From Pseudomonadota bacterium (lineage in GTDB: Bacteria; Pseudomonadota; Gammaproteobacteria; Steroidobacterales; Woeseiaceae): DNA of 64,000 nucleotides. The stretch covers positions 1 through 64,000 of the forward strand of contig JADFSP010000013.1 of assembly GCA_022560695.1 (NCBI GenBank), given 5' to 3'. The notes beneath the pieces were generated by a model. That model worked only from the letters and a program-made list of their open reading frames with translations. It was not told the DNA's origin and searched no databases. Every line of letters starts with the position of its first letter. Within the stretch, counting starts at the first letter, position 1. Below, in pieces: positions 8,392 to 17,428 of this stretch. Position numbers and translations under genes: made by a program.

Positions 8392-9633
8392 TCAGTAAAA
8401 TGCGCGAAAAATCAGGCTGCCGTTCGTGCCGCCGAACCCGAAGGAGTTGGAAATTGCCGTCGTCACTTTCGCGTCGCGTGCCTCATTCGGCACATAATCA
8501 AGATCACATGCGGGATCCTGGTTGTCCAGGTTGATCGTCGGCGGCACAACCTGATCCTGAATGACGAGGATCGAGAAGATGGCCTCGAGCACGCCCGCCG
8601 CACCGAGCAAATGGCCCGTAGTCGACTTGGTTGAGCTCACGATGAGTTTGTCTGCGGCGGCCCCGAATGTCCTGCGAATGGCCACGGACTCGCCGAGATC
8701 TCCAGCCGGCGTCGACGTCCCGTGTGCGTTAAGGTATTCGATGTCAGACGGATCGATGCCGGCATCGCGAATTGCGGCTGTCATGCATTTGCGGGCACCT
8801 TCACCGTCCGCAGGCGGCAAAGTGATGTGGTAGGCGTCGCCACTCATGCCGAAACCAATCAGTTCTGCATAGATACGCGCACCGCGTGCCTTCGCGTGCT
8901 GCAGTTCTTCGAGTACGACGCAGCCGGCACCGTTACTCAGCACGAAGCCGTCCCGATCGACATCGAAGGGCCGGCTCGCCGCCGTCGGGTCATCGTTACG
9001 TGTTGACATCGCGCGCGCGGAACAAAAGCCGGCCATGGCAAGCGGCGTCGTCGCATACTCGGAGCCGCCGGCCAGCATTACGTCGGCATCGCCGTGCGCA
9101 ATGCTGCGGCCGGCGAGACCGATGCAATGTGTCGACGTCGCGCAAGCTGAGACGACAGAGATATTCGGCCCCGTGATGTGTTGCAGTATGCTGACCTGGC
9201 CCGAGGTCATATTGATGATGCTGCCCGGGATGAAAAACGGCGAAACCTTTCGCGCCCCGCCCGCAAGCATCCTGGTGTGATTGTCGGCAATGAACTTGAT
9301 GCCACCGATGCCGGAACCCATTGCAACGCCGATGCGGTCCCCATTCTCTTCAGTGATCTGCAGACCGGAATCAGTGATTGCATCAACGCTGGCTGCAACG
9401 CCGTAGTGGATGAACGGATCGTTTTTTCGTTGCTCCTTGGACGACAGGTATGCATTGATGTCGAAGTCCTTCACCGTCCCCGCAATGCGGGTGGGATAAG
9501 TACTTGCGTCAAATTCGTCGAGCACCGTTATTCCTGAGACACCCTCGCACACATTTCGCCAGGCATCAGCAACCTTGCTGCCCACCGGTGAGATGATTCC
9601 CATGCCGGTTATGACAACGCGTCGCCTGCTCAA
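8392..9633 (-). CDS. fabF: 3-oxoacyl-ACP synthase II (KAS II)
   Basis: Elongates acyl-ACP with malonyl-ACP in type II fatty-acid synthesis. The Cys-His-His triad is readable: VVSACATSTHCIG (nucleophile Cys), NAHGTSTPAGD (first His) and KSTTGHLLGAAG (second His). The length of 413 residues is that of FabF, and FGFGGTNGSL ends the protein as expected. Start MSRRRVVITGMGIISPVG is standard. It follows acpP on the same strand, with a stable hairpin in the short gap, and is followed 10 bp later by pabB. Confidence 0.97.
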   Translation of the reverse strand: MSRRRVVITGMGIISPVGSKVADAWRNVCEGVSGITVLDEFDASTYPTRIAGTVKDFDINAYLSSKEQRKNDPFIHYGVAASVDAITDSGLQITEENGDRIGVAMGSGIGGIKFIADNHTRMLAGGARKVSPFFIPGSIINMTSGQVSILQHITGPNISVVSACATSTHCIGLAGRSIAHGDADVMLAGGSEYATTPLAMAGFCSARAMSTRNDDPTAASRPFDVDRDGFVLSNGAGCVVLEELQHAKARGARIYAELIGFGMSGDAYHITLPPADGEGARKCMTAAIRDAGIDPSDIEYLNAHGTSTPAGDLGESVAIRRTFGAAADKLIVSSTKSTTGHLLGAAGVLEAIFSILVIQDQVVPPTINLDNQDPACDLDYVPNEARDAKVTTAISNSFGFGGTNGSLIFRAFY

Positions 9634-9682
9634 AGTATATCCGCTGAAGTTGGCTGAATTGCCGGAAGAATGCTGAAGAACA

Positions 9683-9709
9683 GGGACGTGACGTGAATCG
9701 TCACGCCCC
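9683..9709 (-). other. Intercistronic hairpin between acpP and fabF
   Basis: An 11-bp stem with a 5-base loop. The core CGTGACG/CGTCACG is perfect, and the outer GGGG/TCCC closes with one G-U pair only when read as minus-strand RNA, the direction of acpP-fabF transcription. No T-run follows, so it is not a full terminator. It may stabilise the abundant acpP message or reduce read-through into fabF (inference). Confidence 0.6.
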
Positions 9710-9714
9710 GGATA

Positions 9715-9957
9715 TTAATCTGCGCTGACGCGAGCTGTCACAAAGTCGATCGCCAACTGAACGGTCGTGATTTTTTCAGCATCCTCGTCGGGAATTTCAG
9801 TTTCGAATTCCTCTTCGAGGGCCATCACCAGCTCGACGGTGTCGAGCGAATCTGCGCCCAGGTCATCGACGAATGAAGCATCGTTCGTTACCTCATCTTC
9901 TTTGACGCCAAGTTGTTCGGCAACGATGGTCTTAACTTGTTCTTCGATACTGCTCAT
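9715..9957 (-). CDS. acpP: Acyl carrier protein
   Basis: Carries growing acyl chains on a 4'-phosphopantetheine arm. An 80-residue acidic protein with the modification site [18 protein letters not shown]; the Ser of DSLD is the attachment residue. Gene order fabG-acpP-fabF is standard. The 238-bp gap to fabG includes a TTGACA box at 10158-10163 (minus strand) with a TACAAT only 13 bp downstream, so a separate acpP promoter is likely but its -10 is not settled. Confidence 0.98.
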   Translation of the reverse strand: MSSIEEQVKTIVAEQLGVKEDEVTNDASFVDDLGADSLDTVELVMALEEEFETEIPDEDAEKITTVQLAIDFVTARVSAD

Positions 9958-10195
9958 AGTGGTAGCTTCTCCTGAGAAGACTCATCAATCTGTAACACGG
10001 CAGGCCAGCGACGGCGTCAGTTGCCCTGCGGTAAGCCGCTTGACCGCGATGCAGAGAGCGCATGAAAACGCCGCAAAACACCACCGATCCGGCTGTAACT
10101 CCTTGATATTTCAAGGTCCCGCCTGTCCGTGGCACGGTATTGTATGCGAATCGTCTATGTCAATCTACATACGATGGTGAAGAATTTTTGACATT

Positions 10196-10951
10196 TCAGT
10201 CCATCAACATGCCGCCGTTGACGTGCAATGTCTCGCCCGTGATATAGCCCCCTGCCGGGGACGCAAGAAACAGCACCGCGCTCGCAATGTCATCGCCTTC
10301 GCCGAGTCTGCCCAGCGGTATCTGGCTCAACATTGCATTGCGCTGATCTTCGGACAGCACACGCGTCATGTCGGTATCGATGAAACCCGGGGCAACGACG
10401 TTCACCGTGATGTTGCGAGAACCGATTTCTCGCGCAAGAGATTTTGAAAATCCGATGATGCCCGCCTTCGCTGCAGCGTAATTTGATTGACCCGCATTAC
10501 CCGTGACGCCGATGACTGACGATATGTTGATGATGCGACCCTTCCTGGCTTTCATCATGCCGCGCAGACAGGCTTTGGAAACACGATATACGCCGCTGAG
10601 ATTCGTTGAAAGTACGTCATCCCATTCGTCAGGCTTCATGCGCAGCAGCAGGTTGTCCCGAGTGATACCGGCATTATTGACGAGAATGGTCGGGCTGCCT
10701 TCGTCTTTCAGAATTTCGGCTATCGCGGCCTGCACGGAATCAGGGTCCGCGATGTCCAGGACGATGCCGCGTCCGTTGTCTGCCAGGGTGTCACTGATAC
10801 CGCGGGCGCCAGCCTCGCTGGTCGCCGTCCCCACAACGGTCGCACCCGCCGCAGCAAGCGATGCCGCGATCGCCGCGCCAATGCCCCGGGATGCACCTGT
10901 GACGAGTGCAATTTCCCCGGCAAGCGCGTCCGAATTGAGCGAGCTGTTCAT
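10196..10951 (-). CDS. fabG: 3-oxoacyl-ACP reductase
   Basis: NADPH-dependent reduction of 3-oxoacyl-ACP. I start at MNSSLNSDALAGEIALVTG, which has an AAAGGA ribosome site 7 bases upstream; the longer reading adds 20 residues that resemble no SDR protein. The 251-residue short-chain dehydrogenase shows GASRGIGAAI (cofactor loop), NNAGITRDNLLLRM, the catalytic Ser-Tyr-Lys in NISSVIG and SNYAAAKAG, and IDTDMT. Lies between fabD and acpP. Confidence 0.96.
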   Translation of the reverse strand: MNSSLNSDALAGEIALVTGASRGIGAAIAASLAAAGATVVGTATSEAGARGISDTLADNGRGIVLDIADPDSVQAAIAEILKDEGSPTILVNNAGITRDNLLLRMKPDEWDDVLSTNLSGVYRVSKACLRGMMKARKGRIINISSVIGVTGNAGQSNYAAAKAGIIGFSKSLAREIGSRNITVNVVAPGFIDTDMTRVLSEDQRNAMLSQIPLGRLGEGDDIASAVLFLASPAGGYITGETLHVNGGMLMD

Positions 10952-10979
10952 GTCGCATCCTTTGTCTGTTTCGTGATCG

Positions 10980-11906
10980 TCAAGACTGCAGCTGTTTTTG
11001 CAGGTTGCCAATACTGTCTATCGTACCGACCGGCGTGCTTTTGTCGATGCGGCGAACCAGGCCGGCCAATACCCTTCCAGGTCCGCATTCGACGATGGAT
11101 GTTGTGCCAGCGTCGGTTAGCGCAGCGACGGTCCGCACCCATTGCACCGGACTGTAAACCTGCCGGGACAGTCGTGCTCGAATGTCATCGGCATCATTGT
11201 ACGGGGTCGCATCTGAAGCACTGACAACCGGGACTCCAGGCGCAGAAAAGTCGGCTGCGGCAAGTGCCTCCGATAGCGCAATGCCTGCATCTCGCATGAG
11301 TGCAGAGTGCGCCGGAACACTGACGGGCAGCATGAGCGTGCGGCGCGCACCGGATTCCTTCGCCAGTTCGAGTGCCCGCTCGACCGCCGCCTTGTGCCCG
11401 GCGATGACGACCTGCCCCGGCGCATTGAAATTCACGGCCTCGGCGACTTCTTCGCCCGCGGCGTCGTCACACACCTTGACTACGACCTCATCGCCGAGTC
11501 CGAGGATGGCAGCCATCGCGCCGATGCCGACCGGTACTGCTGCCTGCATGAGCTCCGATCGCCGCCGCACGACTGCCAGTGCATCCGCAAAACTGACAGC
11601 GCCCGAGCAAACCAGCGCCGTGTATTCACCGAGGCTGTGCCCTGCCATTTGCACCGGCACGCCGCCACCGGCCGCTTGCCAGACACGCCATGCGGCGACT
11701 CCTGCGGTCAACATGGCCGGTTGCGTTACGACTGTCTCACCGAGTTTTTCGGCCGGTCCATCCTGGACCAGGCGCCACAAATCGTAGCCAAGCATGTCGC
11801 TTGCCTCGGCATAGGTCTCGCGAACCTCACCGTACTCATCGGCCATGTCGGCCTGCATGCCCTGGGACTGGGATCCCTGCCCGGGAAAAACCATTGCGAT
11901 CGTCAA
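10980..11906 (-). CDS. fabD: Malonyl-CoA:ACP transacylase
   Basis: Loads malonyl groups onto ACP. Motifs: VFPGQGSQSQGMQ at the N-terminus and the nucleophile elbow GHSLGEYTALV. The start is probably the TTG at 11906, giving MTIAMVFPGQGSQ, because GGAGAG lies 4 bases upstream of it; an earlier TTG at 11918 would overlap that ribosome site. fabH, plsX and rpmF, which often precede fabD, are not here. The upstream neighbour is the rhombosortase gene on the same strand. Confidence 0.95.
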   Translation of the reverse strand: MTIAMVFPGQGSQSQGMQADMADEYGEVRETYAEASDMLGYDLWRLVQDGPAEKLGETVVTQPAMLTAGVAAWRVWQAAGGGVPVQMAGHSLGEYTALVCSGAVSFADALAVVRRRSELMQAAVPVGIGAMAAILGLGDEVVVKVCDDAAGEEVAEAVNFNAPGQVVIAGHKAAVERALELAKESGARRTLMLPVSVPAHSALMRDAGIALSEALAAADFSAPGVPVVSASDATPYNDADDIRARLSRQVYSPVQWVRTVAALTDAGTTSIVECGPGRVLAGLVRRIDKSTPVGTIDSIGNLQKQLQS

Positions 11907-11943
11907 ATTACTCTCCAAATGCGGAATGACCAGCGGCGGCGCA

Positions 11944-12561
11944 TTATGGCGGCGCCGAAGTTCGTGCTCTGATCAGCAAGCCGGACGCCAGGACCGCGGC
12001 CGCTATTGCGCCGTACAGATGCGCATCGACGATGACCAAGCCGCCTGTTGAGCCCTCCGAGCCGGGCAACGGCCCCGCGAACTGTTCGTAAACGAGTTTG
12101 CCGACCAGCAGCACGCCCAGCACGGACGCTTCTTTCGTTTGGCTGCCCAGCGTGCCCAGGATGCCAGCCGCCAGAAGACCATGTAACAAGCCCGACAGTC
12201 CGACATACCAGGTGAGCTCCGGCGAGAGAAACCAGAAGCCGAGGTCCATACCCACGAGGGTCCCGGCCACGATCAACAACCAGTGAGCCAGCGAAAAAGC
12301 CGTGCCGACGAGATACCAGATCAACAGCAGTCCGGCCACATTGAGCAGGATATGAGAGGCGCCGAGATGCACGAAGTGACCGCTGAGCATGCGCCAGTAT
12401 TCGCCGTCGGTGATGGCGGCGCGATCGTATCGCAGCCATTCCCGGCCCGGTTCGCCGCTGATTGCGAGCACAGCTGCAATGCCGACGAGAATCATCGGCA
12501 GTCGCCAGGCGACAGGCAGTTTGTGTTGGCGGCGAAATTTGCCGCCTTCGGGTAACCCCAT
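11944..12561 (-). CDS. rrtA: Rhombosortase (rhomboid-family protease for GlyGly-CTERM proteins)
   Basis: A 205-residue polytopic membrane protein of the rhomboid superfamily. The N-terminal core EYWRMLSGHFVHLGASHILLN contains the rhombosortase HFVHL..H.LLN signature. The active-site Ser is in GLSGLLHG (Ser123) and the partner His in DAHLYGA (His181). About six hydrophobic segments are visible, the minimal rhomboid size. In Vibrio cholerae this family trims the GlyGly-CTERM tail of proteins exported by the type II secretion system. Here it sits back-to-back with gspG, 82 bp from its start. No GlyGly-CTERM substrate is coded in the window. Confidence 0.82.
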   Translation of the reverse strand: MGLPEGGKFRRQHKLPVAWRLPMILVGIAAVLAISGEPGREWLRYDRAAITDGEYWRMLSGHFVHLGASHILLNVAGLLLIWYLVGTAFSLAHWLLIVAGTLVGMDLGFWFLSPELTWYVGLSGLLHGLLAAGILGTLGSQTKEASVLGVLLVGKLVYEQFAGPLPGSEGSTGGLVIVDAHLYGAIAAAVLASGLLIRARTSAPP

Positions 12562-12643
12562 GTTTGATATACTGACGTTTACAGTGTCGATGAGTCAATT
12601 TCGGCATGTCGCCGATATCATCCACCTGTTCTGGAGTTGTACC

Positions 12644-13090
12644 GTGCGTGAAATACAAAGGCAGCGGCATTTGCATCAGCGTGGCTTCACCCTGATCGAG
12701 ATCATGGTCGTCGTCATTATTATCGGCATCCTGGCCGCGATCGTGGCGCCGAACGTCATCGGCCGCATCGACGATGCGCAGATCACCAAGGCCGGCGCCG
12801 ATATCGCCATTGTCGAAAGTGCGTTAAAACTGTACAGGATGGACAATTTCGTGTATCCGACGACCGAGCAGGGTCTCGAAGTGCTGGTGACCAGGCCCAA
12901 TGATCCGACGATCAGAAACTGGAAGCCCGGTGGCTACCTCGACCGGGCGCGCGACGATCCGTGGGGCAACCCTTATCTCTATCTGAACCCGGGCAATAAC
13001 GGCGTGATCGATGTCTACACGCTCGGACGCGACGGCCGTCCCGGGGGCGAGGGAATCGATGCCGACATAGGCAACTGGAATATCGAATAA
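12644..13090 (+). CDS. gspG: T2SS major pseudopilin GspG
   Basis: Main subunit of the type II secretion pseudopilus. The GTG at 12644 has CTGGAG 7 bases upstream and yields a 15-residue leader ending in the prepilin peptidase site RG/FTLIEIMVVVIIIGIL. The rest has the GspG hallmarks: LYRMDNFVYPTTEQGLEVLV and the C-terminal calcium-binding loop RDDPWGNPYLYLNPG...YTLGRDGRPGGEG. Longer in-frame starts would run through the divergent rrtA promoter region. First gene of the GHIJKLMN run. Confidence 0.95.
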   Translation: MREIQRQRHLHQRGFTLIEIMVVVIIIGILAAIVAPNVIGRIDDAQITKAGADIAIVESALKLYRMDNFVYPTTEQGLEVLVTRPNDPTIRNWKPGGYLDRARDDPWGNPYLYLNPGNNGVIDVYTLGRDGRPGGEGIDADIGNWNIE

Positions 13091-13122
13091 TCAGCGATAT
13101 CGTGCTGGCCTACGCCGTGACA

Positions 13123-13683
13123 ATGAGGAAATTCGGACGCGCAAGCGGATTTACGCTGATCGAAATCCTCGTCGTCGTCGGCATCATCGCGATTGTCATG
13201 ACAGCTGCGGTCTTGTCGCTGTCATTTTCGGACGACAGCAAGGACATGCGGCGCGAGGCCCGGCGTTTCATGTCGCTGGTCGAAGTTGCGCAGGACGACG
13301 CAATGTTGCAGGGACGGGAATTCGGCCTCGAATTGATGTCGGACTCATACCGCTTTGTCGAATACGACCCGATCGGTAATCGATGGAGCGAAATACCCGG
13401 CGATGATCACCTGCGACTCAGGCATTTGCCGGAGCAAATGGCCCTTGAACTGTTTATTGAAGACCGGCAAATCTTGCTCGATATCGAGCCGGCGGAAATG
13501 CGAGAGAACGACAATGCCGCCGGCTTCCGGGGCATCGATCACTACGCGCCGCACATACTGATTTTTTCCAGCGGAGACCGGACGCCGTTCGAATTGCGTT
13601 TCACGCGGCTACTGGACGATCAAATGGTCGTATTGCGGAGCAACCTGCTCGGCAAGATCGATCTTGTGGCGGACGAAGACTGA
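13123..13683 (+). CDS. gspH: T2SS minor pseudopilin GspH
   Basis: Minor pseudopilin. Start MRKFGRASG/FTLIEILVVVGIIAIVM gives a short basic leader and a typical cleavage site; a GTG at 13102 would add seven residues and is the alternative. The body shows the GspH-type pattern RREARRFMSLVEVAQDDAMLQGREFGL and ends with a predicted beta-rich domain. Follows gspG by 32 bp and precedes gspI by 2 bp. Confidence 0.9.
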   Translation: MRKFGRASGFTLIEILVVVGIIAIVMTAAVLSLSFSDDSKDMRREARRFMSLVEVAQDDAMLQGREFGLELMSDSYRFVEYDPIGNRWSEIPGDDHLRLRHLPEQMALELFIEDRQILLDIEPAEMRENDNAAGFRGIDHYAPHILIFSSGDRTPFELRFTRLLDDQMVVLRSNLLGKIDLVADED

Positions 13684-13685
13684 CA

Positions 13686-14135
13686 ATGCCTGGGTGCCTG
13701 CGCTGTCGGGGATTCCTGCTGGTCGAGGTCATGGTCGCGCTAGCCATCATCGCGTTGTCGCTGAGCTTCATCATGGTGGCGATCACCCAAAGTATTGATA
13801 CCGTCAATACCCTTCGCGACCGCAGCTATGCCGTCTGGATCGCGCAAAACAAAATTGCCGAGTTGCGCCTTACCAACGTCATACCCGAAGTCAGCGCAAC
13901 CAGCGGTGAAGTCGAATATGCCAACCGGCATTGGGACTGGCGCGCCGTCATCTCCGAAACCGGTATCGAGAATCTCTTTCGCGTCGACGTTTCCGTATCG
14001 CATGCGGGCAGCGAGGATGTGGTGCGGTCAGTGACCGGCTTTATCGGTGAGCCGATTGCTCCCGGGCGAAGCAACCAGGTGTGGAATTCCGGGCAATGGA
14101 ATTTCGGGCAGTCGCCGGAAGGAGCAACACAATGA
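13686..14135 (+). CDS. gspI: T2SS minor pseudopilin GspI
   Basis: Short leader MPGCLRCRG followed by FLLVEVMVALAIIALSLSF; the Glu at +5 after cleavage is present. The body carries AVWIAQNKIAELRL, diagnostic for GspI, in which a conserved alanine-tryptophan-alanine/asparagine stretch precedes the lipid-proximal helix. 149 residues. The stop overlaps the gspJ start (ATGA), so the two are translationally coupled. GspI, J and K form the pseudopilus tip complex. Confidence 0.92.
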   Translation: MPGCLRCRGFLLVEVMVALAIIALSLSFIMVAITQSIDTVNTLRDRSYAVWIAQNKIAELRLTNVIPEVSATSGEVEYANRHWDWRAVISETGIENLFRVDVSVSHAGSEDVVRSVTGFIGEPIAPGRSNQVWNSGQWNFGQSPEGATQ

Positions 14136-14746
14136 ATCGGCGGCGGAGCAAGGGCTTCACATTGATCGAGGTTCTCGTCGCCGTCGCGATCTTCGGCGTA
14201 TTGACGACCCTGTCGGTCATGACGATCAGCCAAACATTGTTGAGCGTTGAGTTCTTATCCGATCGAATGGATCGGCTGCAGGCCATTCAGCGCACGATGC
14301 GTTACCTCGGCGGTGACCTGATGCAAGCTGCGCCGCGTCCGGTACGGGATGAACTGGGTGAAGGCTTTCTGCCTGCGGTGTGGACAGACCTTGGCTCGAT
14401 CTTCGCACTGGAGTTGACGCACGGCGGTTGGAGCAATCCTGCCGGATTGCCCAGGGGGACATTGCAACGCAGCGCGTACCGGCTGCAAGACGGCGAACTC
14501 ATTCGCTATCACTGGACGGTTCTGGACCGCACCTACGCGAACAAAGCGATCGAGACGGTTCTACTCGATGACGTGGAAAGCCTGTTGTTTCGCTATCTGC
14601 AGGACAACGGTGAATGGATTACGCAATGGCCGCCCCTGACCGTGCAGGGACCCGCCTCGTACCGGCTGCGGCCACGGGCGGTAGAGATCGTATTGACACT
14701 GCAGGACGAGGGCCAGATTCGCCGCGTTCTGGAGGTCGCGCCATGA
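14132..14746 (+). CDS. gspJ: T2SS minor pseudopilin GspJ
   Basis: Start at the ATG overlapping the gspI stop gives MNRRRSKG/FTLIEVLVAVAIFGVL, a clean prepilin signal; the upstream in-frame ATGs lie inside gspI. The 204-residue protein contains the GspJ-type RLQAIQRTMRYLGGDLMQ helix and ends with the beta-rich LRPRAVEIVLTL segment. Its stop again overlaps the next start (gspK) as ATGA. Confidence 0.93.
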   Translation: MNRRRSKGFTLIEVLVAVAIFGVLTTLSVMTISQTLLSVEFLSDRMDRLQAIQRTMRYLGGDLMQAAPRPVRDELGEGFLPAVWTDLGSIFALELTHGGWSNPAGLPRGTLQRSAYRLQDGELIRYHWTVLDRTYANKAIETVLLDDVESLLFRYLQDNGEWITQWPPLTVQGPASYRLRPRAVEIVLTLQDEGQIRRVLEVAP

Positions 14747-15678
14747 TTGCCATTGCCAGGCAACGCGGTGTCGCATTGATTACCGCAATGCTGATTTTTG
14801 CGCTGCTCGGGACGCTTGCACTGAATCTGACGTGGGACAACCAGTTGGACGTGCGCCGCACGATGGCGATGCTGTTCTACGACGAGGGGCTGCAGGCGGC
14901 GATGGGCGCCGAGTCCTGGGTGCAGGGCATTCTGCGGCAGGATCTCGACGACAGCGTTACCGACCACCTGGGCGAGATATGGGCAACTGAATTTCCGGTG
15001 CTGCCACTCGTCAGCGATACGATTCAGGGCGAAGTCTTCGGCACGGTCGAGGACTTGCAGGGCCGTTTCAACGTTAACAACCTGATCGACGGAAACGGTG
15101 ACGTCGATGTTGAGTCCCTCGAGCAGTTTCGGCTGCTCCTGCATGCCCTGGGTCTCGATCCCCGATTCGCGGGCATTGCGGCGGACTGGCTCGACGCCGA
15201 CCGCGATGCGGAATTTCCGGACGGCGCCGAAGACCCGATCTACACCGGCATGATTCCGCCCTACCGTACCGCTAATCAGACGCTGACAAACGTTACGGAA
15301 CTGGCCGCCCTCGAGGGCATGGACAAAGCCACCTTCGACACATTGCTGCCGCATATTGTCGCCCTGCCCGGCCGCACGGCGATCAATGTCAACACGGCCA
15401 CCGCGCCGGTACTGCAGTCGCTGGATCGGAATATGACGGTGGCGGATGTCGAGCGCCTGCTCGCCGAGCGCGCGGATGGCGGTTTCCCCGATATCGCCAC
15501 CGCATTCTCGCCACTGGTCACGCCCGCAGTACTGAACCAGCTCGAGGAGACAACGGACTATTTTCGATTGAAGGTGGTCGTTCGGGTTGCTACCGTTCGC
15601 ATCACTTATTTCAGCACCTTTCACCGCGGACCCCGGGGCAACGTTATCCCGATCTTGCGCAGCTTTGGAACGATCTGA
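14743..15678 (+). CDS. gspK: T2SS minor pseudopilin GspK
   Basis: Tip pseudopilin, larger than the others (311 residues). Start MIAIARQRG/VALITAMLIFALLGTLAL; the residue five after the cleavage site is Thr rather than Glu, which is normal for GspK. The globular part shows DLQGRFNVNNLI, FDTLLPHIVALPG and the helix-hairpin-helix-like INVNTATAPVLQSL. Overlaps gspJ by 4 bp; gspL follows after 2 bp. Confidence 0.94.
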   Translation: MIAIARQRGVALITAMLIFALLGTLALNLTWDNQLDVRRTMAMLFYDEGLQAAMGAESWVQGILRQDLDDSVTDHLGEIWATEFPVLPLVSDTIQGEVFGTVEDLQGRFNVNNLIDGNGDVDVESLEQFRLLLHALGLDPRFAGIAADWLDADRDAEFPDGAEDPIYTGMIPPYRTANQTLTNVTELAALEGMDKATFDTLLPHIVALPGRTAINVNTATAPVLQSLDRNMTVADVERLLAERADGGFPDIATAFSPLVTPAVLNQLEETTDYFRLKVVVRVATVRITYFSTFHRGPRGNVIPILRSFGTI

Positions 15679-15680
15679 AA

Positions 15681-16940
15681 ATGGCCGGGTTTCTCGTTAT
15701 TCGACTGCACTCCGACGACAGCTCACAGTCGAGCTGGATCGCTGTTGACGGCGATGGTACGCGCCGTGGCCCGCCTGCCGAAGGAGCCCTGGCGGATGCC
15801 GCCAGGCACGTCGGAGACCGGACCGTGATCGTACTCGTGCCCGCCACGGAAGTAGCCACACTGAGCGTCAATCTTCCGGCACGCGGCGCGCGCCTGGAAG
15901 CCGCCCTGCCCTATGCTCTCGAAGATCAGGTTGCCGACGATGTCGAGAACCTGCACTTCGCCGCCGGGGCACGCCGTGACAACGGAGAGTTGCCGGTGGC
16001 CGTGGTTGCACGCAGCAAGATGGCCGAGTGGCTCGCCGTTCTTGAAGATGCCGGCATACAGGCCGCAAAGATAATTCCCGAGAACAATGGTCTGGCACTG
16101 ATACCCAACACGCTGAGCCTGTTGGTCGCCGAAGGTCAGGTGATGTTCAACGATGGCGACAATGTCGAGTTCATCATGCAAGGGGTCAGGCCGAGCGACG
16201 CGCTGGCGGCCGCGGGTGTACTGGCGGACTCGGCCGGGGACAATGATTCCGGTGCATCGAGGCATTTGCTGGTTTATTGCGAGCCCGCCGACGAGCAGCA
16301 ATTCGAGCATGACTGGAACGCACTTCGCCACGAACTCGACAGCGTGGATATCAACTTGTTACCGGACGGTATCTTGCCGCGCCTGGCCGTCACCGTCGCA
16401 AGCGGCGTCGGCATCAATCTCCTGCAAGGCGAATTCGGCGCGCAGACCGCCATCGGCGAACTGTTTCGGCCATGGCGCTACGCCGCCGCCTTGCTGCTTG
16501 GGCTGGTTCTGCTCGGGATCGCTGGAAAATCGGTCGATAATTACCGGCTCGCACTCGAAGAGTCCGCGCTCAAGGAGCAATTCATCACCGAATATCGTCA
16601 GATCCGGCCTGATGACACGCGCGATATCACGGACCCGTTGGGCATGGTCAACTCGGTGCGGCGCAGTCTCGGCGGCTCAGACGTTGCATTCCAGGTCTTC
16701 CTGCCGTCGTTGCAGCAGCTGGCCCAGGCATTGCAACAAAACCCTTCGGCAGACATCGAGGCGATCAGCTACCGCGCCGGTGTCGTTGACGTGCGCCTGT
16801 CGGCCCCCAATGTCGCGACGCTGGACAGCATTCAGCGCAGTGTCAGTGCGTCCAGTCGATTCAAGGCATCCATTCAGTCGACGGATCAGGTTGGTGACAA
16901 AGTGAACAGCCGCATACAGATTGTCGAGGACGGTTCATGA
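15681..16940 (+). CDS. gspL: T2SS inner-membrane platform protein GspL
   Basis: 419 residues with the GspL plan: a cytoplasmic actin-like domain (VLVPATEVATLSVNLPARG, ALPYALEDQVADDVENLHF) that docks the GspE ATPase, one membrane helix near residues 270-290 (YAAALLLGLVLLGIAGKSV) and a periplasmic ferredoxin-like domain (LAQALQQNPSADIEAISYR). It overlaps gspM by 4 bp (ATGA). GspE itself is not in the window. Confidence 0.93.
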   Translation: MAGFLVIRLHSDDSSQSSWIAVDGDGTRRGPPAEGALADAARHVGDRTVIVLVPATEVATLSVNLPARGARLEAALPYALEDQVADDVENLHFAAGARRDNGELPVAVVARSKMAEWLAVLEDAGIQAAKIIPENNGLALIPNTLSLLVAEGQVMFNDGDNVEFIMQGVRPSDALAAAGVLADSAGDNDSGASRHLLVYCEPADEQQFEHDWNALRHELDSVDINLLPDGILPRLAVTVASGVGINLLQGEFGAQTAIGELFRPWRYAAALLLGLVLLGIAGKSVDNYRLALEESALKEQFITEYRQIRPDDTRDITDPLGMVNSVRRSLGGSDVAFQVFLPSLQQLAQALQQNPSADIEAISYRAGVVDVRLSAPNVATLDSIQRSVSASSRFKASIQSTDQVGDKVNSRIQIVEDGS

Positions 16941-17428
16941 GAGCATGGTTCGACACCCTGGCTCCCCGCGAACGGTTAATCGTCGTTCTCGGCGCGACAA
17001 TCGTTGCGATTGCCTTGCTTTGGGGGCTGATCTGGGTGCCGCTGACCAAGAGCCACGATACGCTTGTAGCCAGTGTATCGACCTGGGAGCGCTCACTGGC
17101 GCAGTTGCGTCCGTTGAAGAGCCTGGTGCAAACGGGTACGACGGCGCCACTGGCCCGACGTGCCGATTCAGGCCAGACACCGGTCGTTATCATCGATCGC
17201 ACGTTGCGCGCCCGTGGCATGGCCGGCGCGTTGAAACGCAGTCAGCCGACAACGAGTACCGGTATCCGTGTGGAGTTCGAGGGCGTTGCGTTTGACGAGT
17301 TGATTCTCTGGCTCGGCGATTTGAGCATGCAATACGCGATGGAAGTGCAGGCCGGCAGCCTGTCGGCGGCAGCGCGAAGCGGGCCCGGGCGCGTCAACGC
17401 AACGTTGACACTCGAGCGCTCATTTTGA
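16937..17428 (+). CDS. gspM: T2SS inner-membrane protein GspM
   Basis: 163 residues. Short cytoplasmic N-terminus with WFDTLAPRERLIVVLG followed by a membrane helix, then a coiled region and a small ferredoxin-like domain (GVAFDELILWLGDLS). This is the standard GspM layout, the partner of GspL. Start overlaps gspL (ATGA) and its stop overlaps the TTG start of gspN. Confidence 0.9.
   Translation: MRAWFDTLAPRERLIVVLGATIVAIALLWGLIWVPLTKSHDTLVASVSTWERSLAQLRPLKSLVQTGTTAPLARRADSGQTPVVIIDRTLRARGMAGALKRSQPTTSTGIRVEFEGVAFDELILWLGDLSMQYAMEVQAGSLSAAARSGPGRVNATLTLERSF

Noticed and set aside
14593-15624. 343-codon minus-strand frame over gspK
   Set aside because: Antisense to the clearly real pseudopilin gene; rich in Arg, Gln and His as shadow frames are.
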